A stretch of 64,000 bases of DNA from Oleiagrimonas soli (GTDB taxonomy: Bacteria > Pseudomonadota > Gammaproteobacteria > Xanthomonadales > Rhodanobacteraceae). A model generated the notes under the pieces. The model was not told the origin of the DNA. It worked only from the letters and a program-made list of their open reading frames with translations, and did no database searches. Where the stretch lies: positions 680,699 through 744,698 of the forward strand of contig NZ_KN196470.1 in assembly GCF_000761445.1 (NCBI RefSeq), read 5' to 3'. Of this stretch, positions 1 to 8,675 are shown in pieces (the stretch's first letter is position 1; every line of letters begins with the position of its first letter). The translations under genes and the position numbers were made by a program.

Positions 1-569
1 GGTGCACTGCCGTCGGCGGCGGCCTGTTTGACGTCCTTCAGCGTGACCACGCCGCCTTCGCCGGTCGGCTGCACGCGGGTCAGGTCGACCTTGAGCTTCT
101 TTGCCATCGCGCGCACGGCCGGCACGGCCTTGACGCCGCCGGCGCTGCTGACCTGCTCGACGTGGACGGTGTTGCCGCTGGCCATCGCGCCGACCACGGT
201 GCCTTCGTCCTCGCGGTCGCCGGAAGCGGCCGGCGCGGGCGCCGGCGCGGGTTCGGCGGCTTTCTTCTTCTTCGGGCCATGGCTATGGCCGGTGTCCTGC
301 GACTCGGCGCGCTGCTTGGCGTTCGGGTCCGGCTCGAAATCGGCCAGCGCGGCGCCGGTCTCGATCACGTCGCCGGGCGCGCCGTACAGCTTGACCACCT
401 TGCCGGTGTACGGCGAGGGCACGTCGACGACGGCCTTGGCGGTTTCCATGGAGGCCAGCGGCGCGTCGAGCTTGATGTCGTCGCCTTCCTTGACGTGCCA
501 TTCGACGATGGTGGCGTCGGGCAGGCCCTCGCCGAGGTCGGGCAGGTTGAAAGTCTTGATGTCGGCCAT
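1..569 (-). CDS. pdhC: 2-oxoacid dehydrogenase E2 component (dihydrolipoyl acyltransferase), N-terminal part, cut by window edge
   Basis: E2 core subunit of a pyruvate or branched-chain 2-oxoacid dehydrogenase complex; it carries the acyl group on lipoyl-lysine and transfers it to CoA. About 189 residues are visible, starting at ATG 569. Residues 1-80 form one lipoyl domain, with the lipoylated lysine at about K45 in METAKAVVDV. An Ala/Pro/Lys-rich linker follows (about 95-120), then a peripheral-subunit-binding domain (about 142-185, VPAVRAMAKK and PTGEGGVVTLKDV). The catalytic acetyltransferase domain lies beyond position 1. It is the third gene of an E1-alpha, E1-beta, E2 operon on the minus strand, 58 bp after E1-beta. 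In Xanthomonadales such complexes supply branched starter units for iso-fatty acids; substrate choice (pyruvate or branched 2-oxoacid) cannot be settled here. Confidence 0.9.
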   Translation of the reverse strand, partial: MADIKTFNLPDLGEGLPDATIVEWHVKEGDDIKLDAPLASMETAKAVVDVPSPYTGKVVKLYGAPGDVIETGAALADFEPDPNAKQRAESQDTGHSHGPKKKKAAEPAPAPAPAASGDREDEGTVVGAMASGNTVHVEQVSSAGGVKAVPAVRAMAKKLKVDLTRVQPTGEGGVVTLKDVKQAAADGSA

Positions 570-627
570 GGTGTTGATCCGTGAAGATTCGTGACTTTAG
601 CGGGGCGGGCGACCCGCCCCGAGGGGT

Positions 628-1608
628 TTAGCTGACCGCCAGCGTCTTCTTCGCGGCAGCGACGATGCGCTCCACGCTGGGCAGGTACTTCATTTCCAGC
701 TGGAACAGCGGGATGTGCGTGTCGTAGCCGGTCACGCGCTGCACCGGCGCCAGCAGGTCGAACAGGCATTCCTCGACCAGGCGGGCGGCGATCTCCGCGC
801 CGAAGCCGGCGGTCTTGGGGGCCTCGTGCACGATCACGCAGCGGCCGGTCTTGCTGACCGATTCGGCGATGGTGTCGAAGTCCAGCGGCGTCAGCGTGGC
901 GACGTCGATGACCTCGGCGCTGATGCCTTCCTCGGCCAGTTCGTCGGCGGCTTCCAGCGTTTCCTTCACCTGCGCGCCCCAGGTCACCAGGGTCACGTCG
1001 GTGCCGTCGCGCAGCACGAAGCACACGTCCAGCGGCAGCGCTTCGCCGTCGTCCGGCACTTCTTCCTTGTACTGGCGGTAGATGCGCTTGGGTTCGAGGA
1101 AGATGACCGGGTCCGGATCGCGGATCGCCGCCAGCAGCAGACCGTAGGCGCGCGCCGGCGAGGACGGCAGGACCACGCGCAGGCCCGGCACGTTGGTGAA
1201 CAGGTGCTCGTTGGCCTCCGAGTGATGCTCGGGCGCGCGGATGCCGCCGCCCCACGGGGCGCGGAACACGGCCGGCACGCTGAGGCGGCCGCGGGTGCGG
1301 TTGCGCATGCGCGCGGCGTGGCAGTTGATGTGCTCCATCATCGGATAGATGAAGCCCTCGAACTGCGCTTCGGCGACCGGCTTCATGCCCTGCACGGCCA
1401 GGCCGACCGTGGCGCCGGCGATGGTGGTTTCGTCCAGCGGCGTGTCGAGCACGCGCAGCGGACCGAACTTTTCCTGCAGGCCCTGGGTGGCGCGGAACAC
1501 GCCGCCGTTGACGCCGACGTCCTCGCCCAGCACGACGACCGAATCGTCGTGCGCCATTTCGTAGGCCAGCGCTTGGGTGACCGCTTCGATGAGGGTGATC
1601 TGTGCCAT
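628..1608 (-). CDS. pdhB: 2-oxoacid dehydrogenase E1 component, beta subunit
   Basis: Beta subunit of the heterotetrameric (alpha2beta2) ThDP-dependent E1. With the alpha subunit it decarboxylates the 2-oxoacid and reductively acylates the E2 lipoyl group. It has 326 residues, the usual length for this type. It begins MAQITLIEAV and contains the transketolase pyrimidine-binding fold (about 1-175, with VLGEDVGVNGG and GMKPVAEAQF) and the C-terminal transketolase domain (about 195-320, with VTWGAQVKETLEAADEL). Its ATG lies 3 bp beyond the E1-alpha stop, so the two are co-translated. The sequence resembles PDH-B and BCKDH-beta; which substrate is used is uncertain. Confidence 0.92.
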   Translation of the reverse strand: MAQITLIEAVTQALAYEMAHDDSVVVLGEDVGVNGGVFRATQGLQEKFGPLRVLDTPLDETTIAGATVGLAVQGMKPVAEAQFEGFIYPMMEHINCHAARMRNRTRGRLSVPAVFRAPWGGGIRAPEHHSEANEHLFTNVPGLRVVLPSSPARAYGLLLAAIRDPDPVIFLEPKRIYRQYKEEVPDDGEALPLDVCFVLRDGTDVTLVTWGAQVKETLEAADELAEEGISAEVIDVATLTPLDFDTIAESVSKTGRCVIVHEAPKTAGFGAEIAARLVEECLFDLLAPVQRVTGYDTHIPLFQLEMKYLPSVERIVAAAKKTLAVS

Positions 1609-1611
1609 CGG

Positions 1612-2703
1612 TCAGTGCTCCTTGGATTCCAGCGAGATCGCCTCGGCGCGCTGACGCGCGAGGTCTTCGGGCAATTCGGCGAAGGTGTAGTCGAACATCG
1701 CCGTGACCGGCTGGGTCTTGGTTTCCAGGTACGCGTTGACCTCGTTGTCCATCCAATCGTCGCACTCGGCCTGCCAGGCGTCTTCCTTGGCCTGGTCCCA
1801 GACCTTCTTCGATTCCAGGTAGGCGCGCAGGCGCTTGATGGGCTCCTTGGCGCGCGCTTCCTCGACTTCCTCGCTGCCGCGGTAGCGGCGCGCGTCGTCG
1901 GCGGTGGTGTGGTCGCCGAGGCGGTAGGTGACGGCCTCGATGACGCTGGCGCCATCGCCCTTGCGGGCGCGCTCGAGCGCGTCTTCCATCGCCTTGCGCA
2001 CGGCGATGATGTCGTTGCCGTCGACCTGGATGGTCGGCAGGCCGGCCGCGATCGCCTTCTGCGCCAGCGTCTCGGCGCCGGTCTGGATGCTGCGTGGCAC
2101 GGAGATCGCCCACTGGTTGTTGACGATCACGGCAACCAGCGGCAGCTGCTGCGCGCCGGCGAGGTTGATGGCGCCGTAGAAGTCGGCCTTGGACGAACCG
2201 CCGTCGCCGACGGTGCACACGGCCACGCGCTTCTCGTTGCGGATCTTGAAGGCCAGCGCGCTGCCGGCGGCATGCAGGCACTGCGTGGCGATCGGCACCG
2301 ACCAGGCGAAGTCGTGACGCGCCGGTTCCTTCTGGTAGTCGTTGCCGCGCTCGTCGCCGCCCCAGTAGGTGTAGACCTCGCGCGGCTGCACGCCGCGGTA
2401 CAGCTGCGCGCCGTATTCGCGGTAGCTGGGCGCGTAGACGTCCTCGTCCTTCATGGCGCTGCCGATGCCGACGTGCGCGGCCTCGTGGCCCAGGCAGCTG
2501 GCGTAGGTGCCCAGCTTGCCGGTGCGCTGCAAGGCGATGGACTTGGTGTCGAACACCCGCGTGGAGACCATCAGCTTGTACAGCTCGACCATGTGGTCGA
2601 GATCCTTGGCGAAGGCCGGCAGGTCCTTCTCCTTGACGACCAGCTTGCCCTCGGGATCGAGGTACTGCAGGTATTCGATTTCAAACTTGGCGGCGATGGA
2701 CAC
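1612..2703 (-). CDS. pdhA: 2-oxoacid dehydrogenase E1 component, alpha subunit
   Basis: ThDP-binding alpha subunit of E1, about 363 residues. The GDG...NN thiamine-diphosphate motif is clear: GDGGSSKADFYGAINLAG, with the paired Asn in VIVNNQWAIS. The R-Y-R-G phosphorylation-loop-like segment (TTADDARRYRG) is also present. The reading frame is open upstream to about 3027, but a GTG at 2703 (protein VSIAAKFEIEY) has GGGAGGA four bases upstream, and the region above it does not look like protein of this family, so I start there. First gene of the E1-alpha, E1-beta, E2 operon. A GATAAT hexamer on the minus strand (2821-2826) could be its -10 element; the -35 is poor. Confidence 0.9.
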   Translation of the reverse strand: MSIAAKFEIEYLQYLDPEGKLVVKEKDLPAFAKDLDHMVELYKLMVSTRVFDTKSIALQRTGKLGTYASCLGHEAAHVGIGSAMKDEDVYAPSYREYGAQLYRGVQPREVYTYWGGDERGNDYQKEPARHDFAWSVPIATQCLHAAGSALAFKIRNEKRVAVCTVGDGGSSKADFYGAINLAGAQQLPLVAVIVNNQWAISVPRSIQTGAETLAQKAIAAGLPTIQVDGNDIIAVRKAMEDALERARKGDGASVIEAVTYRLGDHTTADDARRYRGSEEVEEARAKEPIKRLRAYLESKKVWDQAKEDAWQAECDDWMDNEVNAYLETKTQPVTAMFDYTFAELPEDLARQRAEAISLESKEH

Positions 2704-3107
2704 GAGATCCTCCCGGAACGGTGGTACGGAGCGGACCTGCACCGGCCCTGCGGGCGAGCGCGAACGCAGTGCGCGGAATCCGGCGCTGCGCGGCCTGCTT
2801 GGGTTGTGACGAAGACGACGATTATCCCACGCCGCGGGCGCGAGAGTCGGTAGGCAAGTCGGCGGCCCATCCAGCGGAGCCGGCGCGGGGCTTGCCCGGT
2901 TGGCCGCCCTTGATAACAAATTCGCATGCTGCATCGCAAGGTACGGCGCAGCATCTGCGCGCGCTGGTCTGCATGATATTTTGTTGAATTCCATGCATAA
3001 ACAATGATTTGTGAATGGATGCGGCAAATTGGTCTGGTCGTGCCGTGCCGATGCCGCGGCGATGCTGATACGCTTCCGCTCTTTCCCTCCGCACGGAAAT
3101 TCATCGC
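2704..3107. other. Divergent intergenic region, E1-alpha operon / kynA
   Basis: 404 bases without a supportable gene between two divergent units. It must hold both promoters. The half nearer kynA is AT-rich (about 2910-3015) in an otherwise GC-rich context. It contains an inverted repeat TGCATG (2970-2975) / CATGCA (2992-2997) flanking an AT-rich core, a possible operator for kynA, and a GATAAT hexamer on minus at 2821-2826 that may serve the dehydrogenase operon. I could not assign convincing -35/-10 pairs. Confidence 0.4.
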
Positions 3108-3956
3108 ATGGCCGAGCACAATCGTCGCGATCTGGAGGCCGGCATCGAGCGCGACCTCGGCAACCGCCTGACCTACGCCGGCTACCTGCGGCTGGACACG
3201 TTGCTGTCGGCGCAGGCGCCGGTGTCGAGCGAGGCTTACCACGACGAGATGCTGTTCATCGTCCAGCATCAGGTCGCCGAGCTGTGGATGAAGCTGGCGA
3301 TCCACGAGCTGCAGGCCGCATTGCGGCTGCTGCGCGAGGATCAGATCGGGCAGGTGCTGAAGGTGCTGGCGCGGGTCAAGCAGATCCAGCATCAGCTGTA
3401 CGAACAGTGGGGCGTGCTGGAGACCATGACGCCCTACGAATACCTGAAGTTCCGCGATCGGCTGGGGCCGGCTTCGGGCTTCCAGTCGCTGCAGTACCGG
3501 TTGCTGGAGTTCCTGCTCGGCAACAAGCAGGCCGACATGCTGGATGTGTTCGCACACGACGCCGAGGGCCAGGCGCGGCTGCGCGCCGCGCTGGAAGCGC
3601 CGGGCCTGTACGACGAGGCGCTGCGCTGGCTGGCGCGCAAGGGACACGCGGTGCCCGAGGCTTGCCTCGAACGCGACTGGACCGAGCCGTACGCCCGCAA
3701 CGAGGCGCTGCTGCCCGTGTTCGAGCATATCTACCGCGATCCCGAGCAGCACTGGCCCGAGTACCACCTGTGCGAAACCCTGGTGGACATGGAGGAGAAC
3801 TTCCAGCTGTGGCGTTTCCGGCACATGAAGACGGTCGAGCGCATCATCGGCCATCGGCGCGGCACGGGCGGTTCGTCCGGCGTCGGTTTCCTGAAGAAGG
3901 CGCTGGAGCTGACCTTCTTCCCCGAGCTGCTCGACGTGCGGGCACAGCTGGGCTAA
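3108..3956 (+). CDS. kynA: Tryptophan 2,3-dioxygenase
   Basis: Haem enzyme that opens the indole ring of L-tryptophan to N-formylkynurenine, the first step of the kynurenine pathway; cytosolic tetramer. It has 282 residues, close to the bacterial norm. Family hallmarks: [16 protein letters not shown], then [19 protein letters not shown] near residues 45-65, and the C-terminal [20 protein letters not shown] with the haem-ligand histidine and the substrate-carboxylate loop. ATG 3108 follows a weak CGGAAA ribosome-binding site. It is monocistronic or co-transcribed with the transporter 66 bp downstream. No other kynurenine gene is in the window. Confidence 0.95.
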   Translation: MAEHNRRDLEAGIERDLGNRLTYAGYLRLDTLLSAQAPVSSEAYHDEMLFIVQHQVAELWMKLAIHELQAALRLLREDQIGQVLKVLARVKQIQHQLYEQWGVLETMTPYEYLKFRDRLGPASGFQSLQYRLLEFLLGNKQADMLDVFAHDAEGQARLRAALEAPGLYDEALRWLARKGHAVPEACLERDWTEPYARNEALLPVFEHIYRDPEQHWPEYHLCETLVDMEENFQLWRFRHMKTVERIIGHRRGTGGSSGVGFLKKALELTFFPELLDVRAQLG

Positions 3957-4022
3957 GCGAACTTTGATCGACCGCGTGCAGTCTGATCGTGGGCCGCACT
4001 TTCCCCACGACAGGAATCACGC

Positions 4023-5495
4023 ATGCATGCCACCGACGCCGCCGACGCTCCCGAGCACCTTCCGCAGGAACGCTTCTGGGGGCATCCGCGGCAGTTGTGG
4101 ATGCTGCTGGGCGTCACCGTCGGGCTGAATTTCGCCTTCTACGGCTTTCGCGCGTTCCTGACGCCGTACATCGCCGATACCTTCTTCGCCTCGCTGGGCG
4201 CGACGGCGGCGCAGAAGCAGGCGGATCTGCTGGCCAGCGGTTTCCTGGCGCTGATGTACGCCACGCCGATCATCGGCGGTTACGTGGCCGACAAGCTGCT
4301 CGGCGAGACGCGCGCGCTGGCCACGTCGCTGTGGTTGTGCGTGGTCGGCCTGCTGCTGATGGCCGCGCCCAGCCTGTTCGGGTTCGAGCTCGGCCTGGCG
4401 CTGTTCGCGCTGTCGACTGGCCTGGGCATTCCGCTGACGGTGCTGATCGGGCGCAACTACGCCAAGGACGATCCGCGCCGCGAGGGCGGGTACACGCTGT
4501 ACTACCTGGCGATCAATCTAGGTTCCTTCGTCACGCCGTTCATCTGCGCCGGCCTGATCGGTCAGCGCTACGGTTTCCGCTGGGGCTTCGTGGCGGCGGC
4601 GGCGGGCATGCTGATCGCGGCCGCGCTGTTCCAGTGGCGCAAGCACAAGCTCGATCCGATCCTGCCGGATGGCGCGCATCTGCACGGCCGCATGGCCACG
4701 GTCTGGGTGGTGCTGGCGATGCTGGCGCTGACCTATCCGGTGGCGCTGCTGCTGGCGTATCCGACCGTGCTGCGCACCGCGATGTACGTGCTGATGGCGC
4801 TGTTGGTGATCTACTTCGTGGTGCGCTGCATCCAGCGTGGCGACCGCGTGCAGACTCAGCGCTACCTGGCGCTGCTATTGCTGTTCGTGGCGATGGTGGT
4901 GTTCTGGGCGCTGAGTCTGCAGGGTGTGACCTCGCTGAACTTCTTCGCCCGCGATCACGTCGCCGCGCCGTTCCACTACACGCTGTTCCAGTCGGCCAAT
5001 CCGCTCTACATCCTGCTGTTCGCGCCGTTCATGGCGATGCTGTGGCCGTGGCTGCAGCGACGCGGACGCGATCCGTCGACGCCGCGCAAGTTCGGCATCG
5101 GCGTGCTGTTCGTGGCGCTGAGCTACGGTCTGCTGGCCTGGGCCATCGCCCATGCGTCGGGCGACCGCGTGGGCTGGCTGCCGCTGGCGCTGTGCTACCT
5201 GCTGCAGACGCTGGGCGAGCTGGCCCTGTCGCCGATCGGCTACGCCCTGGTCGGACAGCTGGCCGCGCCCGAGGAAGCCTCGCTGGCGATGGGCGGCTGG
5301 TTCTTCGGCACGGCGCTGGCCTATCAGCTGGCCGGCTGGATCGCGACGCAGACCGCCTCCGGCGGCACCGCCCTGCAGGGTTTCGCCGACTACGGCCACG
5401 TCTACGCGCGCCTGTTCTGGGGTGGTCTGGTGGTCGCCGTGGTGTTCCTGCTGGCCGCGCCGGGCATCCGGCGTCTGATGCACGGCGTGCGCTGA
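4023..5495 (+). CDS. POT/PTR-family transporter (oligopeptide-like MFS), atypical
   Basis: Membrane protein of 490 residues with about 12-14 hydrophobic segments, related to proton-dependent oligopeptide transporters. The PTR signature is seen in the fifth helix region (YYLAINLGSFVTPFICAGL). Helix 1 reads NFAFYGFRAFLTPY where peptide transporters have ExxERFxYYGMR: both glutamates and the arginine of ExxER are missing, although the aromatic-Y-G-x-R part is kept. Because ExxER takes part in proton coupling and substrate-carboxylate recognition, this may be a POT with another substrate or mechanism. It lies 66 bp after kynA, which hints at (but does not prove) transport of an aromatic compound or peptide. 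Confidence 0.8.
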   Translation: MHATDAADAPEHLPQERFWGHPRQLWMLLGVTVGLNFAFYGFRAFLTPYIADTFFASLGATAAQKQADLLASGFLALMYATPIIGGYVADKLLGETRALATSLWLCVVGLLLMAAPSLFGFELGLALFALSTGLGIPLTVLIGRNYAKDDPRREGGYTLYYLAINLGSFVTPFICAGLIGQRYGFRWGFVAAAAGMLIAAALFQWRKHKLDPILPDGAHLHGRMATVWVVLAMLALTYPVALLLAYPTVLRTAMYVLMALLVIYFVVRCIQRGDRVQTQRYLALLLLFVAMVVFWALSLQGVTSLNFFARDHVAAPFHYTLFQSANPLYILLFAPFMAMLWPWLQRRGRDPSTPRKFGIGVLFVALSYGLLAWAIAHASGDRVGWLPLALCYLLQTLGELALSPIGYALVGQLAAPEEASLAMGGWFFGTALAYQLAGWIATQTASGGTALQGFADYGHVYARLFWGGLVVAVVFLLAAPGIRRLMHGVR

Positions 5496-5517
5496 TTGCG
5501 GCACGATGGATCACGAT

Positions 5518-5541
5518 GCCGCCGTTCGTCCGGACGGCGGC
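5518..5541. terminator. GC-rich hairpin after the POT gene
   Basis: Perfect 8-bp arms GCCGCCGT / ACGGCGGC around an 8-base loop, 22 bp after the transporter stop. There is no T-tract, so it may be only a weak terminator or an mRNA 3'-end stabiliser. Confidence 0.3.
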
Positions 5542-5566
5542 GACCGATGATGGACGGGGGTGAAGG

Positions 5567-6604
5567 ATGATGTCGTTGCTGCTGCTGGCGGCGCTTGCCG
5601 GCCACGGTTCTGCCGGCGCTTCGCGCTATTTGATGCCGACGGTCTACGAGGCGGGGCATGTCTACGTGGATGGCACGCTGCGGGGAGGCGGCCATCTCAA
5701 GCTCCTGGTCGACAGCGGCGGCGCCGGCGGCAGCGGGTGGTATGTCGTCGATGCCGCGGCGGTGCGGAGACTGGGCCTGGCAACGGCCTCGTGCACCCTG
5801 GGCGAGGCGCATCTGAACGTGATCCGTTCGGTGCCTTTCGTGCCAGGCAAGGGCTGGCCTGCGTCCCGCCATACGCCTTGCGATTCGGCGGCGCTGGTCT
5901 CGACAAGCATCGGACGGGGTACCGGCGTGGACGGCACGCTGGGGGCGGGATACCTGCCTGGGCATGTCTGGACGTTCGATTACCCCGGACAGCGGTTGTG
6001 GCGAGAGGCTGCGGACTGGAAACCCCGCTCGGACGCGCATCGGACAACGCTCGGCCACGTGCGCAACGGCCACGGCTGGGCCACCGGTTTCCCGCGTCTG
6101 CGCATCCGCGTGGATGGCCGGCCGCTGGACCTGCTGCTGGACACCGGCGCCACCGGCAAGCCGACGGCGGCGGGCAAACGCGCCAGCCACGAGCCCACGA
6201 CGGCGCAGGGCATCGGCGTGACGTCCTACATCGTCAGCAGCGTGCTGGAGCGCTGGCATCGCGAGCATCCGGACTGGCGCGTGGTGGCGGACGGCGACGA
6301 TCTGTTCGGGCCGGGCCATGCCACCCGCATGATCGAAGTGCCCGAGGTCGATGTCGCCGGTTGGCGCGTCGGCCCGGTGTGGTTCACGGAGCGCGCCGAC
6401 GTCAATTTCCATCAGGGTATCTCGCAGTACACCGATCGACGCGTCGACGGTTCGGCCGGCGCCAATCTGTTCCGGCACTTCGTCATGACGCTGGACTATC
6501 CGCACGGCGCAGCCTGGTTCAGATGCATGCGCGGATGCCGACCTGTGCCATCGCACGCGTCCGCGTCCAGCGTGAAGGCTTCCGGCGGCGGCAGGAAGAG
6601 TTAG
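5567..6604 (+). CDS. Secreted aspartyl-protease-like (retropepsin-fold) protein
   Basis: 345 residues, beginning with a short hydrophobic signal-like stretch (MMSLLLLAALAGHGSAGA). Two copies of an aspartyl-protease active-site-like motif are visible: LLVDSGGAG (D49-S50-G51) and LLLDTGATG (D192-T193-G194). Each follows a beta-rich segment, as in a pepsin-like bilobed enzyme or a tandem retropepsin. Function and substrate are unknown; it is probably periplasmic. ATG 5567 or the adjacent ATG 5570 can be the start; GTGAAGG lies just upstream. Its last 4 bp overlap convergently with the MarR gene. Confidence 0.6.
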   Translation: MMSLLLLAALAGHGSAGASRYLMPTVYEAGHVYVDGTLRGGGHLKLLVDSGGAGGSGWYVVDAAAVRRLGLATASCTLGEAHLNVIRSVPFVPGKGWPASRHTPCDSAALVSTSIGRGTGVDGTLGAGYLPGHVWTFDYPGQRLWREAADWKPRSDAHRTTLGHVRNGHGWATGFPRLRIRVDGRPLDLLLDTGATGKPTAAGKRASHEPTTAQGIGVTSYIVSSVLERWHREHPDWRVVADGDDLFGPGHATRMIEVPEVDVAGWRVGPVWFTERADVNFHQGISQYTDRRVDGSAGANLFRHFVMTLDYPHGAAWFRCMRGCRPVPSHASASSVKASGGGRKS

Positions 6605-7035
6605 ACCGGCGCGAGCTTGTCCAGGATGCGCGCCAGCACGTCGATTTCCTCGGTCGTCAGCTGCGCCAGCATCTCGCGTTCATGCTTGCGTGCGCGCGGC
6701 GCGACGGCATCGTGCACGCGCCAACCTTCTTCGCTCAGACGTAGCACCGAGCGGCGGCGGTCGCCGTCGTGGCGTTCGCGGTCGACGCGGCCGGCGTCGA
6801 CCAGGCGCGACAGCGCGCGGCTGACCGCGACCTTGTCCATTGCCGTGTGCTCGGCCACCTCGCGCGCCGACAGCGGCTCGAAGCGCGCCAGCACCGCCAT
6901 GACCCGCCATTCGGTCATCGACAGGCCGAATTCCTGCTGATATTCGCGGGCAATCGCCTGGCTGACCGTGTTCGACAGGATCGACAGCCGGTAGGGCAGA
7001 AACCGTTCCAGTTTCAACGGGGCGTGTTCGGTCAT
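6601..7035 (-). CDS. MarR-family transcriptional regulator of the tyrosine/homogentisate pathway
   Basis: 144-residue winged-helix repressor. The DNA-binding region is LSAREVAEHTAMDKVAVSRALSRLV followed by the wing RERHDGDRRRSVLRLSEEG, both typical of MarR/HmgR proteins. The frame is open upstream, but the ATG at 7035 (MTEHAPLKLERF) matches the family start and leaves room for an operator. It is divergent from hpd with a 124-bp gap that holds a 20-bp palindrome, so auto-regulation and control of hpd by a pathway intermediate such as homogentisate is the simplest model. The inducer is an inference. Confidence 0.88.
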   Translation of the reverse strand: MTEHAPLKLERFLPYRLSILSNTVSQAIAREYQQEFGLSMTEWRVMAVLARFEPLSAREVAEHTAMDKVAVSRALSRLVDAGRVDRERHDGDRRRSVLRLSEEGWRVHDAVAPRARKHEREMLAQLTTEEIDVLARILDKLAPV

Positions 7036-7057
7036 GCGGCGTTGCGCCTTGCAAATG

Positions 7058-7077
7058 GTTACAGATGAAACTATAAC
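7058..7077. promoter_or_regulatory. Probable MarR operator palindrome
   Basis: Inverted repeat GTTACAG-ATGAAA-CTATAAC: 7-bp arms with one mismatch around a 6-bp spacer. It lies 22 bp upstream of the marR start and 82 bp upstream of hpd. The size and position fit a MarR dimer site that represses both divergent genes. Confidence 0.6.
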
Positions 7078-7159
7078 GACGGTCTGCGATGCGCAAGCCT
7101 GCGACCGACGGATCGTGCGGCGGGCGCCAGCCACTTACAGAACACGGAGGAGCCGTCCC

Positions 7160-8254
7160 ATGAACGCACAACCCAATCTCGGCATGCAGGTCACCACGTT
7201 CGAGAACCCGATGGGCATCGACGGTTTCGAGTTCGTCGAATTCGCCGCGCCGGGCGCGCAGGCGGCCGAGCTGCATGCGCTGTTCGAGCGCATGGGCTTC
7301 ACCGCCGTGCTGCGCCACAACCGCCGTCCGATCACGGTGTACCGCCAGGGCGGCGTGAACCTGCTGGTGAACGAGGATCCGGATTCCTTCGCCGCCGACT
7401 TCGCGGCCCAGCACGGCCCGTGCGCCTGCGGTTTCGCGATCCGCTTCCAGAAGCCGGCCAGCGAGGTCTATCAGACCGTGCTCGGCAACGGCGGCGAGGC
7501 GGTCGAACACAAGGAAGCCTCCAAGGCGGTGAACGCGCCGGTGGTCAAGGGCATCGGCGACTGCATGCTGTACCTGATCGATCGCTACGGCGACGCCGGC
7601 AGCATCTACGACGGCGACTTCAGCCCGATCGAGGGTGCCGAGCAGGATCCGAAGGGTTTCGGCCTGACCTTCATCGATCATCTGACCCACAACCTGTACT
7701 TCGGCAACATGGCGAAGTGGTCGGACTACTACGAGAAGCTGTTCAACTTCCGCGAGATCAAGTACTTCGACATCAAGGGCGCGAAGACCGGTCTGGTGTC
7801 CAAGGCCATGACCGCGCCGGACGGCATCGTGCGCATCCCGCTGAACGAGTCGGACAACCCGAAGTCGCAGATCAACGAGTATCTGGACGCGTACCACGGC
7901 GAGGGCATCCAGCATATCGCCTGCTTCACCGACGACATCTACGCCACGGTGGAGAAGATGCGCGCGGCCGGCATGGAATTCCTGGATACGCCGGACACCT
8001 ACTTCGAGGTGATCGACCAGCGCATTCCGGGCCACGGCGAGGACGTCCCGCGTCTGGCCAAGAACAAGATTCTCATCGACGCCGATCCGGAGACCAAGAA
8101 GCGCCTGCTGCTGCAGATCTTCACGCAGAACTGCATCGGCCCGATCTTTTTCGAGATCATCCAGCGCAAGGGCAACGAAGGCTTCGGCGAGGGCAATTTC
8201 CAGGCCCTGTTCGAGTCCATCGAGCGCGACCAGATGAAGCGCGGCGTGCTCTGA
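7160..8254 (+). CDS. hpd: 4-hydroxyphenylpyruvate dioxygenase
   Basis: Non-haem Fe(II) enzyme that turns 4-hydroxyphenylpyruvate into homogentisate in tyrosine and phenylalanine breakdown. It has 364 residues from ATG 7160 (MNAQPNLG), which has CGGAGG upstream; the open frame extends to 7034 but that would overlap the operator. Two vicinal-oxygen-chelate halves are present. The iron ligands are visible as H174 (FIDHLTHN), H252 (GIQHIACF) and E332 (FFEIIQR). The C-terminal GFGEGNFQALFESIERDQ is diagnostic. First structural gene next to the divergent MarR repressor. Confidence 0.96.
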   Translation: MNAQPNLGMQVTTFENPMGIDGFEFVEFAAPGAQAAELHALFERMGFTAVLRHNRRPITVYRQGGVNLLVNEDPDSFAADFAAQHGPCACGFAIRFQKPASEVYQTVLGNGGEAVEHKEASKAVNAPVVKGIGDCMLYLIDRYGDAGSIYDGDFSPIEGAEQDPKGFGLTFIDHLTHNLYFGNMAKWSDYYEKLFNFREIKYFDIKGAKTGLVSKAMTAPDGIVRIPLNESDNPKSQINEYLDAYHGEGIQHIACFTDDIYATVEKMRAAGMEFLDTPDTYFEVIDQRIPGHGEDVPRLAKNKILIDADPETKKRLLLQIFTQNCIGPIFFEIIQRKGNEGFGEGNFQALFESIERDQMKRGVL

Positions 8255-8306
8255 GCGAGGTCGCGCAGGCGGTGCGCAGGCGATGGGCCCGCGCACCGCG
8301 CATGGC

Positions 8307-8675
8307 TCAGTGGAACTTGCCGCTGCTGATCATCGCGGCGATCACAGCGCCGTAGAACAGGATCATCAGCACGCCCAGGATGATGCCGATCAGCATCAGC
8401 ACGCCCTGGATCACGAAGTAGCTGCGCAGTTTGTCGAGCGACATGCGGAACGCCGCTTCATCGCCGGACGCATGGGCACGCTCGAGCGCACCGGCCGACT
8501 GATTCAGCAGCACGCCGATCCAGATTGGCAACCAGGCGATCAGAATGCCCACGATCGACAAGGCGGTGAAGACACCCTGGATGATGAACATGATGCCGAG
8601 AAACTTCATCCATCCCTTGGCGCCGGCGAGCGGCGTGCTGAGTTCGCGCACGATGGCGCTACGGTCGTCATTCAT
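8307..8675 (-). CDS. Small two-to-three-segment membrane protein (DUF5362-like)
   Basis: 122 residues from ATG 8675 (MNDDRSAIVREL). Hydrophobic segments lie at about 24-58 (probably two helices) and about 87-115, with a short charged stretch between them (ERAHASGDEAAFRMSLDKL). The layout resembles DUF5362 inner-membrane proteins of unknown function. It lies antisense between hpd and hmgA and so splits what could have been one catabolic operon. No link to tyrosine breakdown is visible. Confidence 0.7.
   Translation of the reverse strand: MNDDRSAIVRELSTPLAGAKGWMKFLGIMFIIQGVFTALSIVGILIAWLPIWIGVLLNQSAGALERAHASGDEAAFRMSLDKLRSYFVIQGVLMLIGIILGVLMILFYGAVIAAMISSGKFH

Noticed and set aside
365-2281. 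Long open frame on the same strand as the dehydrogenase genes but in another frame
   Set aside because: Arg/Gly-rich shadow of the E1-alpha, E1-beta and E2 reading frames, which have full family motifs.
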